Source: Paramacrobiotus metropolitanus (lineage: Eukaryota; Tardigrada; Eutardigrada; Parachela; Macrobiotidae). Taken from it: a stretch of DNA of 64,000 nt. The notes below the pieces were generated by a model. It was not told the DNA's origin, did not search any database, and saw nothing but the letters and a program-made list of their open reading frames with translations. Position numbers and translations under genes: made by a program. The stretch is taken from positions 1 to 64,000 of the forward strand of contig NW_026570477.1 in NCBI RefSeq assembly GCF_019649055.1. The letters run 5' to 3'. Shown here one piece after another: positions 19,419 to 30,690 of the stretch (its first letter is position 1; each line of letters begins with the position of its first letter).

Positions 19419-20600
19419 GCCGTAAGCCTGCATTAAGCCGGTTGATCATGTGACGCGCTCACTAACCTAGCGTAGTGCTGTATTTTAGCTAATGCAGACT
19501 CTACAGTAACTTGCTTGACTGTGACCGGACATGGACGACTGGATGCGAAATTTTATTGGAAACAATGTTATATCTCCCAGCGGAAGCCACCCGCACAGAA
19601 ATGATTGTTTCCGGTCCCTTTTCCGTTGGCTTACCTAACAGCCAGTCTCCAGTGCAGTGGTACTTACAGGCTTATAGCGGATTAGGTACTTATTGCGTCA
19701 CATTTCTTAATGGATCATGGGTGCAACGATTCACCATGGCGGGTTTTCAAGAAATTTTCCTTCAGCGTTCTTTCGCCTCCTGTTGTTATTACTTCAACTT
19801 CCCCTGCCTAGCCTTGGACATCGAGGAAATAACCGCCAAAGATCCCACATCATTAACAGCGCTGACAGCAGTGATGTAACGGGCAAAGTCATCAAAATTC
19901 CCAGGTCAATACATTAGAGACACAGCGCTGTAAAGGAGGACAACATTCAGCAGGAGATGCATCCCACTGTTCCCATCTATATCCATCAACTTCAGAATTA
20001 CAAACTCCAACAGAAACTATGTCTTCAATGAGCATCAATACCTCCGGTTCTGAACGTGATATTGCCGAAGCGAGAAGAAGGAACGCTCAAATTTAGGCGC
20101 AGCAGCCGACATGCCTGTCGCACGCGTATTGGTAACGCAAGTCTAAAGAGTAAACGGAACCTGCGGAAATCAAGTGCCACGCTACACCCTGCTCGCATGT
20201 GCCGCTCCCGTCTCAAATTTGCTTGCCTCACATGCATAGAATGATTTGTAATTTGGTGGTACTGTATATCTGTCATACTATCAACCAATGAAACTGTAGT
20301 GTATAACTGTACGTACTGGTACAGCGACGTGCGAGTGCAGAGTATCTCGTGAATTGTTGTCCTGTGGCTATGGATAATGTGCCGTAGCAACGGTATCCCT
20401 ATTGTCCATTGTTGTCGCCTTGTTTAGCGATTAGTTATGTGGTTGGCTCCGTAGCGAGCAGGTTAATAAAGTATTACACCGCCGCTTCACATATTACATC
20501 ACAAGAAACTTATACCAATATGAAGAATATAATATGTACGTCTTATAACAGTTTTTTTAATTTTCCCGTACTCATTACCAGTCTTTTATAAGATTAAGCT
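19419..20600. repeat. Segmentally duplicated intergenic block (copy 1)
   Basis: About 19690-20200 is similar to 49295-49830: shared strings include cacatttcttaatggatcatg, tcgcctcctgttattattatt-like and ccttggacatcgag. Both lie next to family 1 receptor loci. A frame at 19511-19879 is open but not conserved in the second copy. The remainder shows no gene. Confidence 0.6.
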
Positions 20601-21146
20601 AAAGCAAGTATAGAAAATGATATGCGTAGAAAATGATGTGTACATCAGTACATACATGACGATACTTATTAAAGGCTGTTACACCTGCGTATAAGAAACT
20701 TGTACTTGTACAAGGAAATGCTATTTACACTTAAACTCACATTCCTAAGAGCCAGAACAAATACAACAGCTCCTCTAGCTCTTTTGAAAAATTTCTGTTT
20801 GATCTTCTCCTATTTGATCTTTCGTGCGTCGACCAACTTCACTGATGCACTAAGGGTAACGGCGCCGCAGCTTCCCATAGTCTCGAAGGCCAGAGGTTGG
20901 AAAAAATAAAGATCAGTCAGTTCCCCGTGATTGCGCCTCTTCCTTTCTTCCGGGTGTCTGCTGCCTGATGAGCCGACGATGTACGATATCTGATACAGCG
21001 AGTGTGTCGCACATTGTCAGTACGTAGTACAGAAAAACGTTCGATATAATATGTAGTCAACCGTCATTGTACAACATCCACAAAATCCAGCGAGCCAAAA
21101 GAAAATCTTTCTGTGCCGGTATTCTGCAACAGTGTTTTTAGTGTCC
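20601..21146. other. Intergenic, downstream flank of GPCR-1A
   Basis: AT-rich with no protein-like ORF. The part near 20460-20600 (for example gtatataat-like words then gtacgtcttataacagtttt) resembles sequence near 30490-30550 and 45040-45110, which are the downstream flanks of GPCR-1B and GPCR-1C. It is therefore part of the duplicated receptor unit. Confidence 0.5.
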
Positions 21147-23306
21147 TTAAGGAATCACACGAGCACGCCCCCTGGAAGCAGCACGTGTGTTCCACAACTT
21201 TCGAATGGCCGAGCGAAGATTGCTTAATGACAGCGCAAACACAATGGGATCCAAAACTGCCTGAAGCGGATACGAAACCAAGACAACTTGCTTCAGCTGC
21301 ATTAAACCGGGGCTGGCAGCCATAAAACTCGTCTCCATAAAACCGTCCAATGTCCAGTATAGTTGAGCAGGGGCCCAGCATATCGCTATACTGCACGTCA
21401 GCAGCGTTAGGATCAGGAACGGGCGAACGGTGCCGTCGTTCTTCTGGCTGGTAGCGCTTGTTGCCGTTGTTTTCTGTATAATAGTAATTTAATTTCTTTT
21501 TATACGTAATAATAGTATATTGCCTTTTGCAGCTACACCTGCTTTTACAGAATGCGCAAAAATCTACAAATTTAAGACTGCATTCACGGTGACAGACAAG
21601 CCTGTCCGTTTCTTATTTAGCGCGCATCAAAACAGCGAAAATCACTCTCCATACTACGGCGCGCTGTTTGCTCGTTACATGAATTAAGCATGGCTGGAAC
21701 AGGCCAAATACTGATTTTGCGAACGAATGCTGGGAAAATCAAATAAATTAGAACTTAATTATAAAAATAATAAAAACTCTCAAGCCCAAATTGGAGTATG
21801 GCAGTAGTAAAAAGAAGCCACAAGCACGGCGGGCCTACTCACGGTGTCACGTCACGACAAAGCATTCCGTCCATCGAAACAATGCTTTATACTGTAGTTC
21901 CAAAGATTTTTATACCCCTACTGTACATTTATTTTTATTAAAAGTATTTTAAAATAAGTACTTTATTAGGCGGAGAAACAATTCAAATTGGATTTTCTCT
22001 CGTAGGTAACCATGCTTAACGCTGTAAAGTTGTGTTGACATTCGAAACAAGCGGGCTATATTATAAAAGAAAGAGAAATAATTCTAAAAGTTTTTATGCA
22101 TAATGTGCATTGCGTTTAAAAGGTTTTGACTAAATGTCTCAAGTTATACGCGGTGAGCACACAACGGTTGCGCGGTCTGGACCGACCGTTGAGTTAACTT
22201 CGTATGCTTGCTCGGTTTACTTTCGAAACGTTCTGAAAATCGCACTCCGTTTTTATTACTAAAGACGTTTGCATTAGAACACTGGAATTTTTTTCTCTTT
22301 CTTTCAGGTTTTAGCACGGTTCTTCCACAGTAAGTGAAAGTGAAATGCGTTTACGTTAGCAGACTATGGAGCCTACGGCTTAAAGCATTGCGCCAGCGGG
22401 CCGCTTGTCTTACTACAAACTCACAAATAACGCGCTTACGCCTTCTCTTTAATACCGCCGTGGTTGGAGGTACCAAATTCGTCATTGTTGCAATGCAGCA
22501 GCCATCATCATCATCACCAAGACAGCGCGCCGTATGCACTAGTTGTAGCTTTACGTGCTACATTACCGGACAGGCTTGTTACGTGCCTTGTTCAAGCTAG
22601 CCTGGTTATTGGATCCGTCAGTGGGCATCGGTGATGCTGTAGCTGCAGTTCTCGTCCGCCGCCGGCGAAAAAATTTGTACAGAATGTAGGGATAGGAAAA
22701 CAGTACTATTACCACGGGCAAATTAAACGCTACCATATTAATTGTAACTGCATACACCGGCTGCTCAGCCGCGTTTAAAAAGCAGCCAAACTGTTCCGGT
22801 GCCGGCCGATAGTACAGTTCGTCGATGAGAAAAATGGGAAAGCATATGATATGCACATACGCTACCATGCCGACGGTCAGCAGACACGCCACTTTCGTGT
22901 TGTGCTGATTGCGGTATGACAGCGGAAATGTCAACGCCCACAGGCGGTTGACGGTGATCAGAACGTGCATGTGCTTGGTTACACTATCCAACACCCAGAG
23001 AGTGTACAGATACAAGCTGCAGGCGCCTCTGGACATCCACCAGGGCTCGTACAGCGCCTCGAGAATTTCTACTGGATACTGCAAAACACCGTAGAATACA
23101 TTCGTAGACAAAAGCCCAATGAGATACACGTTAAATCCGGTGCGCAGCGTTTTGTATCGGACAAGAAACAGCAGCATGGCAACATTGAGAATAACTTGCA
23201 GAATGAACCAGATCAAACGGGAGATCGCAGAGTAATTCCAGTTTGCTGTCGACGGGTCAGCGACAACGGAAGCGTTAGTCGTGATATTATTAAAGGTAGC
23301 GTTCAT
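21147..23306 (-). CDS. GPCR-1A: orphan rhodopsin-like receptor, two exons
   Basis: Exon 1 runs from ATG 23306 to about 22566 and encodes TM1-TM5. Exon 2 runs 21473-21147 and encodes TM6 and TM7. The intron is about 1.09 kb. The exon 2 acceptor is ATTATACAG, as in the paralogues. The N-terminus MNATFNNITTNAS has three N-glycosylation sites. TM3 ends with NRLWALTFP in the DRY position and TM7 has LDPIVFALSLSNLR in the NPxxY position. Plasma-membrane receptor with unknown ligand. Oddity: compared with paralogues B and C there is one extra base near the end of exon 1, so the frame reaches TAA at 22565-22563, one base before the equivalent donor. As it stands the normal splice would be out of frame, so this copy may be a pseudogene, use another donor, or contain a sequence error. 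Confidence 0.75.
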
Positions 23307-23395
23307 GTTTGGAGCGACGGTGCACACGTTGGCTGCTTCAGCTTTACTCGCGTTTGTAGCGCCAAAGTGAAACTGACCGTTATATACACGAGTAT
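23307..23395 (-). promoter_or_regulatory. GPCR-1A leader and TATA-like promoter
   Basis: On the minus strand a TATATAACGG box lies at 23388-23379, about 75 bp before the ATG. Between them is the leader motif AAGCTGAAGCAGCCAACG, also present before GPCR-1B and, with single changes, before 1C and 1D. Confidence 0.55.
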
Positions 23396-23900
23396 ACGAG
23401 ACTGTACTGTCTGTAGTTTGTGATCCTGTGCTGTCGCAAGTTGGCTACTACGCGCAGGCGCAATTAATTCAGGAAAGTTCTACAACCAATTCAACCGAGA
23501 CAGCAACAGCTGGGGCTTTCTCCAAGAAATTACAGTTTCCGCTTGCCGATTAAGAAAGATGTGCTATGGCGGAGCAAAATACACTGTCACCGAGGCGGAT
23601 GGATACACCTGAAGAATGTCGGCAAATTGCTAATTGATCCCAGTTAAATGACACTTGCGTGCTCGTCCAGAGGCACGAAGAGATTATGGAAGCAGGTGTA
23701 ATGCTGCAGATTGTGTTAAACGGTTAATTCTCCACAGTAAAAGTTTGGATATTTAAAATAGTTATGATGACAGTTTAATATCAAGCCCAAAGGTATAGCA
23801 AGCAGCTTTAATTGGCCTTGTGCCTTTAAATTCCTAGAAATTTAAGTACAAAGTATTTAGGGCTAACCTGGCTACTGTCTAGTTGAAAAAATGCATTAGT
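23396..23900. repeat. Duplicated upstream flank of family 1 receptors (A copy)
   Basis: Sequence such as acagtttccgcttgccga, gaggcggatggatacacctg and aatgctgcagattgtg recurs upstream of GPCR-1B (32440-33190, interrupted by a foldback element), at 43420-43700, at 47270-47390 upstream of 1C, and in reverse at about 55990-56330 upstream of 1D. No ORF is conserved. It probably contains shared regulatory DNA. Confidence 0.7.
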
Positions 23901-23937
23901 GCCAAAGATACTGTCATCCTATAGTGCCATAGGTAGT

Positions 23938-23986
23938 GCTACTACTGCCTATAGCCTATAACCTATAGGCTATAGGTAGCAGTAGC
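23938..23986. repeat. Short palindrome with tata-gcc words
   Basis: Arms gctactactgcctatagcc and its near-complement surround a 3-bp centre. A further copy of one arm (ctataggtagcagtagc) lies at about 24015-24031. Confidence 0.6.
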
Positions 23987-24031
23987 TATACGTAGCTAAA
24001 GGCGGTTACAGAAGCTATAGGTAGCAGTAGC

Positions 24032-24768
24032 AATCCCATAAATGTACAATAAAGCGAAACATGGGGTGTCCCTAAAAAATATTTATAAAATTTGGGATAG
24101 ATGGGAGAAAATACATCCAAATGCTAATCAGATCAGAGAAACAGAGAAACAGAGACATACATCCAATACATCCAGATCAGAGAAACTGGTGTTCCAGTCG
24201 GAAATCCATTAAAAGGAGCATTTCCATGCCTGACCGCTACCGATGGCGGTTGCAGCACATACCGTGACAGCACACCATCTTAAACCTAGACTTTCGGTGG
24301 CACCGATTGGTTAAAGGCAAAACCCAGCAAAACCTAGACCCCTCATCCTCACAAAGCCAAAAAACTTTAATAAAAGATTATTTTTTCGAAATTTGTTAGG
24401 GAATTTATAAGGCCGCTTCTGGTGTGTGAGTAACGTGCTACAGTAGTAGACGAAGTGTTAAGGAACTGCGCTTAAATATGGCTGTTATTTAAAGTATATA
24501 ACCAAATACACATAACTAAGTACAATAATACTTAATATTGCCCAAATTGTAGCCCATTACATCAGCGTACCGTATTGCTTTACGAATCCGGTTTATCGCA
24601 CGTCTGTTCCTTCTGTTTCAGAACAGCGGAAAACCTGCACCCAGAAAGCAGCTTACCGTTGAGTTTAAAGTTACGGTTATAAGCTCCTACGTTATTACGT
24701 ACAACCACTTTTCGCAGATATTACAACTGTAATCTTTATGGAAAAATAGACTGGCGACGGTGTCCGAC
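24032..24768. other. Intergenic, no gene seen
   Basis: AT-rich unique-looking sequence with a few short direct repeats (cagagaaacagag, catccaatacatccag around 24130-24180). No coding or RNA gene is recognised. Confidence 0.4.
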
Positions 24769-24883
24769 GCGCAGATGCCGTACGAGTAAAACCGTTACCG
24801 TACCGACATCGTTAACTATACCAGCCGCTAGAAAAGTTAACGATGTCGGTGCGGTACCGGTTTTATTCGTACGGCATCTGCGC
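24769..24883. repeat. Inverted repeat with 48-bp arms
   Basis: Arms 24769-24816 and 24836-24883 are complementary with about three mismatches around a 19-bp loop. They include gcagatgccgtacgagtaaa and its complement. The sequence around one arm resembles upstream DNA of GPCR-2A near 53880, so the palindrome arose inside a receptor flank. Confidence 0.85.
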
Positions 24884-25079
24884 TACCGTATTACACAATA
24901 ACTAAGATTGCCGCACTTATTACACTGGTCGAATCAACATTACGTAAGAATCCACGATGCCTGGTTAATAGTCATAATGTTTAAGTAGGGAAAAAAGGCT
25001 GCAGCAACCACCTGGCACCTGGTAGTGTATTCTAAGTATGCGCCGGATTTTTTAACCCTGTTGTTTCTTTAAAATAATT

Positions 25080-25395
25080 GCGCGATATAACGTTCCCCGG
25101 AAATAAGTCTCGCCGTTCTGTAATTTTCCGGCATTTCCAAATCGACTGTAAAGCGGCACAATAGACGTTTAACTCCGCGCGGTAATATAGGAAGGAAGCG
25201 AAGGAAGCTCAAGAAATGTGTCTCACTGTGGTCTCAACAATCCAGGAAAGAGACAAGTCATCGCTGCGCTGTGGTCTTTGCCTTGTGGCGCAACAAACAA
25301 CTCTTTCTCACCCACCAGGTTTATCTCTCCGGTGGGGAACTCTTGCGGGAGTTTTACGGAATATTTCACTTGCACCAGCCATGCTAAAATTATGC
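25080..25395 (+). pseudogene. Decayed family 2 receptor: promoter flank plus TM1-TM2 fragment
   Basis: The frame gtggtctttgccttgtggcg at about 25270 reads VVFALWRNKQLFLTHQ and continues YLSGGELLREFYGIF to about 25370. This matches the intracellular loop 1 and TM2 of GPCR-2A and 2B, which have FAMWRNKPLFLIHHIFLSGGELLRGF. The preceding 25090-25225 resembles the upstream flank of GPCR-2A (compare the reverse strand of 53600-53720, with ccccggaaataagtctcgcc and gaagctcaagaaatgtgtct). The N-terminus and TM1 are missing or shifted and nothing after TM2 is present, so it is a truncated pseudogene on the plus strand. Confidence 0.75.
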
Positions 25396-25960
25396 ATGTA
25401 ACGCATAAACAGTGTGGCGCGGCGCGTCGTGGTATGGAGCTTAGCATAACCCACGAATTTGTATTTTTCGCTGTACCGATAGGTCCGATACGCAGAAAAT
25501 TATGAGACAGGATTGTATTTTCCGCTGTAAATGCCTAGTACTTGAAGTTGGGTACCACGTAAGCCAACAGGAAGTAGGTCAGAAACGTTCATTTCTGCTC
25601 AGGTGGCTTCCGCTCGGAATTATCGCAACATTTCCAATAAAATTCCGCATCCAGGCATCAGTGCCCGGTCTCATCCAAGTGGTAAATTAAAAACTGCTTC
25701 TGTTAGAACAGTCCAGGCCACATTGATTCGAGCGCGTCCCATGATCAGCCGGCTTAATGCAGACTTACGACTTACGTCCATCGTTAGCGCAAGATTATAT
25801 AATTATGGTGGCGATGGTTATCCGGTAAACAACTGGAAGGGTGTCCAGATTATTCTTAATCACCTGAAGCGTAAAATGTCCCAATGTTCGACAGATTATT
25901 TCCATCCAACTGCAAACGCTGATACAAGTACAACAAAATTGCTCAATAGCTACTGTAGCC
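25396..25960. repeat. Dispersed 500-bp repeat, copy 1 (with 33565-34060)
   Basis: The two copies share long stretches such as cagtgtggcgcggcgcg, gacaggattgtattttccgc, aggtggcttccgctcggaat and ccggtaaacaactggaagg. On the plus strand both encode similar peptide segments around RLNADLRLTSI and GYPVNNWKGVQ, although the flanking frames differ. It may be an old transposon piece or an exon shared by duplicated loci. No family is recognised. Confidence 0.7.
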
Positions 25961-26106
25961 GCTTGACGAACTTGCACCACAGAGTCTGGTGTACGAAAAA
26001 GTTACACACGCTGCTCGCTGTTCTTCTTAACGTGTGCGATGCCCGACAAGGGGAAAGGCAACGGCCGGATCTAAAAGTGGTGGAAGTTTGTCTAGCGGTA
26101 ACAGTA
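25951..26106. mobile_element. MITE, TACTGTAGCCGC family, copy 1
   Basis: Imperfect terminal inverted repeats of about 29 bp start TACTGTAGCCGCTTGACG and end with CTAGCGGTAACAGTA. It is 156 bp long and non-coding. The interior (ttgcaccacagagtct, ggccggatctaaaagtggtg) matches the reverse strand of the copy at 55830-55970. Confidence 0.75.
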
Positions 26107-26306
26107 ATATAGCAGGTCAAGGTGTTGCAGTCTTGTTTAACCCGGCAATGCCCGAGGTATCAAGGAATTTTTTGTCGAAGTAGAAATTCATACCATAGAA
26201 TAACAATAATATAATGAACTGAAATTATTTTGTTCAAAGTTTTTGCTGCAGTAATTTTAAAATTTGAAGGGTAGGTGGAAATTCTACCGCTTGGGCATTG
26301 ACGATA

Positions 26307-26466
26307 TACTGTAGCCGCCCGCACAAGTTGCTCCACTGGCAGTTCCGATTGTTGCTTTCCTCCTGCACACGCTGCGCTGAACAGCGAGCAATGTGTGTGC
26401 AATTTGCACAGTTCAATTATTCGTATACCTCGCTCTGGGGAACAACTTGTGCGGGCGGCTACAGTA
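26307..26466. mobile_element. MITE, TACTGTAGCCGC family, copy 2
   Basis: 160 bp with near-perfect 24-bp terminal inverted repeats, TACTGTAGCCGCCCGCACAA at the left and its complement at the right. The interior differs from copies 1 and 3, so it shares the ends but is a separate subfamily. Confidence 0.8.
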
Positions 26467-27300
26467 CAATACGTACGGTGTGGGCAAGGTGGTTGCCGGT
26501 GCGACACCACACCAATTCCGCTGTACACAGCGTTGTGGCTACTTGACCTAGTCGAATCAACCTGGCTGTGGTAGCTGTTTACAATAGTTAGCTTATACAG
26601 TTTAATTTATCATGAAAAGATTCATGGTTGAATTTGTAGTCAAAAAAATGTGTCATTTCCGGTCAGTAGGCAACAGGGTCATGGTGGGCTGCGCTAGTTT
26701 ACATGTGCACAACACTGATCACAGCCAGCCATACTTATGGATAGCAAACAGGTCATCCTTTATAAGATCTAAGAGAAAATCGAACCATTTTAGTTTGTCG
26801 TAGACAAAGCATGCGATTTTATGTTACAACCGCTGATGTGATTGTTACCTCCTGTTTGTGTTCTCTCGATGTTGTTCAGTTCTCTCGATGTTCAATGTTG
26901 TTCAGCTGTCTGAAGCCCTGAGGGGGCAACTGCTCCGTTGCAAGGACAATAAACTTCGTTATTATTATTATTTCTGTGTGGAAGCTGCAACCAAACCGTG
27001 GATTCAAATCCTACGCTATGTCTACGAGAAACTTCGGATGCGTCGATATTTTCTTAAATCTTATAAATAACAACTTATTTTGGTATCAAAATTCTTGAAA
27101 TAATTTTCTCTTTCGTTTGAGATGTCGGTCAACGGTTTTTGTTGGGAAATGCGCATGGTGCAAGTGCTAATGTCAGCAGGCCAATGGCCAGTCAAAACTT
27201 TGGTTGTTTCGGTACAGAACAGTTCCTGGTTGCGCGCGTTTCGTGATTACATGAGCGTTAGATAATTTTGATGTCCACTGTAATATGAGGAGCCGACCTG
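26467..27300. other. Intergenic with LINE-like 3' tail
   Basis: Mostly unassigned AT-rich sequence. At 26880-26975 a stretch ends caataaacttcg followed by (tta)n. This pattern of a short 3' UTR, AATAAA and a trinucleotide tail is typical of the 3' end of non-LTR retrotransposons, so a truncated LINE end is likely. Confidence 0.45.
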
Positions 27301-27439
27301 CTATCTTATTGGGCTGTCCTCATATTGTCATACATACCGAAGGTATTAGCGGGCTGCCGGTGCCCCAACGCGTTGGACTTTATCACACATTTGTTTAGTC
27401 TGGAGTCTGGAGCGTCACCTGGAGCGTTGCTCCAATGTA

Positions 27440-28035
27440 TGGAGCGGTGCGCCTGTGTCCACGCTGAAGCCACTGGCTGTCGCGCAAAGAAAAGCTATTC
27501 GAGCTATTGCCGACTATGCTGAAGTGTCCACCACCGACCTGAAAATGAAGCAATACGAGATTGCGCCATTGTTTGCGCGATGAAAACACCAGAAGCGACG
27601 TGGTTGTACAAAATTCTGCACCCGGAGACGTTCCAAGTGCCCCGTTACCTCAGCGAAATGACCATCGTAAAGCAGCATGCCAAACCGTAGAGCCTTCGAA
27701 GCGGAAACAGGACCTTCATCGAAGGACGGGGAAGGACAAGGACGGGGAAGTCCACGTTGGCGTGGAGGCTGAACAACACTATGAGCCAGCTAACCGAGGC
27801 CGGAAACGGCATTCTTAGTAGCAGTTCACTTGCTGTTTTTCGTAATGCATTGGAGCATGTTATCATTACTTAACTGCCTTCCTTTTCTTAGTACTTCTCT
27901 TTGCATTAGTGGCTTTTGCTCTAATTTCATTACGATGCCTGTTTTTAAGCCAGGTTTAAATTCCCTGCTAGATTTCGATCCTAGCTTTTAATGGGTTACC
28001 TGCTTGCCGTACAATAAACAATAAACAATAGCATA
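27440..28035 (+). pseudogene. LINE 3' end remnant with (AATAAAC)n tail
   Basis: A plus-strand frame at about 27463-27583 reads VAQRKAIRAIADYAE and ends ALFAR-like before a stop. The words QRKAIRAI resemble the conserved LQKRAIR segment near the C-terminus of many non-LTR reverse transcriptases. About 450 bp downstream the sequence ends aataaacaataaacaata at 28012-28030, a LINE-type tandem tail. No RT core is present. Confidence 0.4.
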
Positions 28036-29013
28036 CAGAGTACTTCCGATGTCCAGTACGAATGCCGGGTATGATAAGAAGCCGTGCCTGGATTTAACAC
28101 TTATTAGGGGTCGAAAAAAGTTTTTGTTACGCGCGGGTCGACACCCCATATTAAATCGAGGAAATCAAGGGAATATGACAGAATCATCTGGCGGCTTGCA
28201 TCCGAACTCATACATATACGTAAGATATGTAGGGCGAATAATGAAACATACGATGAACATCGGTACACGTTCGGCACGAAGCCGCACGATACTGTTTTTT
28301 TCACGTTTTATGCGCTAGAAGGCACTTGTTCAAGGAACCCGTGCGTTGTTCTATTCGCAGTTTGATGCTGATAAGTACATACCGCTGTCGAACAGGTATA
28401 GTAATTAACGGGGAAAATGGATACACTGTTGCGCTTATTTAAAGTGCCCAAATTTTCCGATCACTTTGAAAAGGTCTACAGTGTCAGATCATGCGGCTAA
28501 CGTTCCGAGAAAGTTTTAGTATAGACCCACTTCTTTGCTTGCGTTCATCCCGGTAGTCCAATGCTGTCGGCAACACATCACGAAAAACCATTAGTTATTG
28601 CGTTATCCAAATCTATTTGTATTACCAGTTGAGGGTTTCCGCCGCGGGGCATAACCGCACACGGGCGCTATCACATTTCGTTTTGTGATTGTTTCTTTGT
28701 GATTTTGTGCCGCAGTACGTCCGTTCGCGGACAATCGGTGTTGACTCATGGAACTCTCGAGTCGTGCGATCAACAATTTACCGCGAACGATTTTGGCGGA
28801 TGTTCATGGAAAACCTTAGCAAAGAAAATCTTTAAACCTGGACACCTTGTTGAATTTCGTTCTGCTGATTTTCTTTAGTTTTCCTACTTTTCTTAATTTT
28901 CCGAGTTTTCTTTGTATCATGACGTACCTCATATTTTTTTCCAACTTTCGTAAGTTTATCCATTTTCGACCGAAGCGTAGCGAAGGTCCTCTATGTTCAG
29001 CGTTCATGAAAAA
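28036..29013. repeat. Intergenic containing dispersed repeat block (delta, copy 1)
   Basis: About 28500-28800 resembles 44150-44465 and the reverse strand of 58495-58600 and 59460-59560. Shared strings are gtagtccaatgctgtcgg and gcggacaatcg, then a gactc.tgg.actct stretch and cgaacgatttt. No ORF is conserved. It belongs to the duplicated receptor landscape or to an old repeat. Confidence 0.5.
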
Positions 29014-29256
29014 TGTGGTGTCTGTCGATCACCGCCACCTAATGCACACATGCGCGGTCTTCCTACTATCACATGCACACATGCGCGCTGGCCGTATATA
29101 CTCAAAGCGCTTGCAAACTGTGGTGTCTGTCGGTCACCACCACGTAATGCACACATGAGCGGCCTCCCTACTATCAGATGCACCCATGCGCGCATACAGA
29201 CATACTCAGGGCGCTTGCAGACCGCGGTGTCCGTCGGTGAACGCCACGAACGTCGG
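29014..29256. repeat. Tandem repeat, 105-bp unit, 2.3 copies
   Basis: Units start with tgtggtgtctgtcg or cgcggtgtccgtcgg at 29014, 29119 and 29223. Each has the string aatgcacacatg, then cctactatca and catactca. Confidence 0.85.
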
Positions 29257-30690
29257 TGTAAAATGTGATATGTGGCATCCATAGGCCACCGTCCCTCTTT
29301 ATAAAGTGTCCGAAGGCGCGGTAGCTGTATGCAGATGCAATTGCTGTTTTGCCTATTGACGTTTCAGAGATATATTTCTCTGAAATATGTAATTCTAAGT
29401 TTTCATTTTGCGTTCCTGTTTTTACACCATACCGGTCCATACGTAAACGATTGCATTGGCTCATCGGTCACCACCACCCTACTTGAAAACCTTAAAGGTG
29501 CAAGTCAGTTTATACTTGTGGCTTGCGACAACCATGAGTTCTTTTTTTGGTTACCTATACAGCAGTATCCTTCTACCATTACACAATTTGCTGCTAAAAT
29601 AACTCTGAATGCTTGAACCGCTCCATGAATTTGAATACACAGCCCGGAAGTACGTAACAACTGCTCAGTGGCACAAGCGCAATACCGGCATGGGCAAGCT
29701 ATCAAACCGCATTACAATCACTTGGTGTAGAAAACTAGCTGTGGTTGTTAACCACATTATGGCACGAGCGCGGGCGCCAATACCACTGATTAGTGGTACT
29801 GGGTTTGTGGAATTGGAAAAGTAAGCCGTGACGCTCTTCGTGGCGTCAGACAAATTTATGCTCTTGACGATCAGTTAATTGCAGCAACTCGCGCTTCGCG
29901 CTCGGTGCAAACGAGCAAGTATTTCGTCGGGAAGTTACCGTCATCTACTCGAATGGTAACCGGGTAAAACAAACAATACTTGAAGATACCCGATTCGTCA
30001 AAGGTGAAATTTGGAAACTGCATTAAACGTCTAGAAAACGTCTACAGAAAACGTTGTCAAGAAAACGGCTACAGATGGTGAACTCATGCATCCGTCGGCA
30101 GTTGCCGTAACTGAGACAGCAATAATTTTCCTCGAAGTAGGCTTTGGAGAAATTTTTCAATAAGCCCGGCAAAAATGACTCTTCCAAAATTTTTGCCATG
30201 TTCCGAGAACAGCGGATTATTTATATGTCAGGGAGACCTCACCGTGACTTATCTTTGCATACTTCATAATCGTATAAATTTGCCGCTACGCTTCGGTCAT
30301 GCAGTGCCCGCCAGAAGCGAGTGCACTTTCCTAGTTCTTACTTTTTTTGTTTCTTTGTCTTCTTAAGCTTCTTAGTGCGTTTCTTAGAGATTTTTCAACA
30401 CAACTGCGACTACTTGCCTTACATGTAGAGATTTTTTGTGATACTGTATACAGATACTTATATATCGACGACACTTACACCAATATGAACGATATACGTA
30501 ATATATGCTTTTTATAACAGTTTTCAGTTTTCCGGTTTTCATTACCAATCTTTCAAAAACTTAAGCTAAAGCAAATGTAGTAAACCTTTCCATATAGTCA
30601 AATCCGTCATGGTACAACATGCACAAGAAACCAGCGAGCCAAGAGAAAATCTTTCCGCGCCGATATTTCGTGCCAATATTGGGAGTGTCT
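29257..30690. other. Intergenic, downstream of GPCR-1B
   Basis: No protein-like gene is recognised. The last 350 bp (30360-30690) resemble the downstream flanks of 1A and 1C, for example cacaactgcgactac, ccttacatg.agagattt and tctttc.aaa.cttaagctaaagcaa. It is the duplicated 3' part of the receptor unit. Confidence 0.5.

Noticed and set aside
28104-28318. Short ORFs on both strands near 28.1-28.3 kb
   Set aside because: Overlapping open frames without conserved motifs or splice context. Chance frames are likely.
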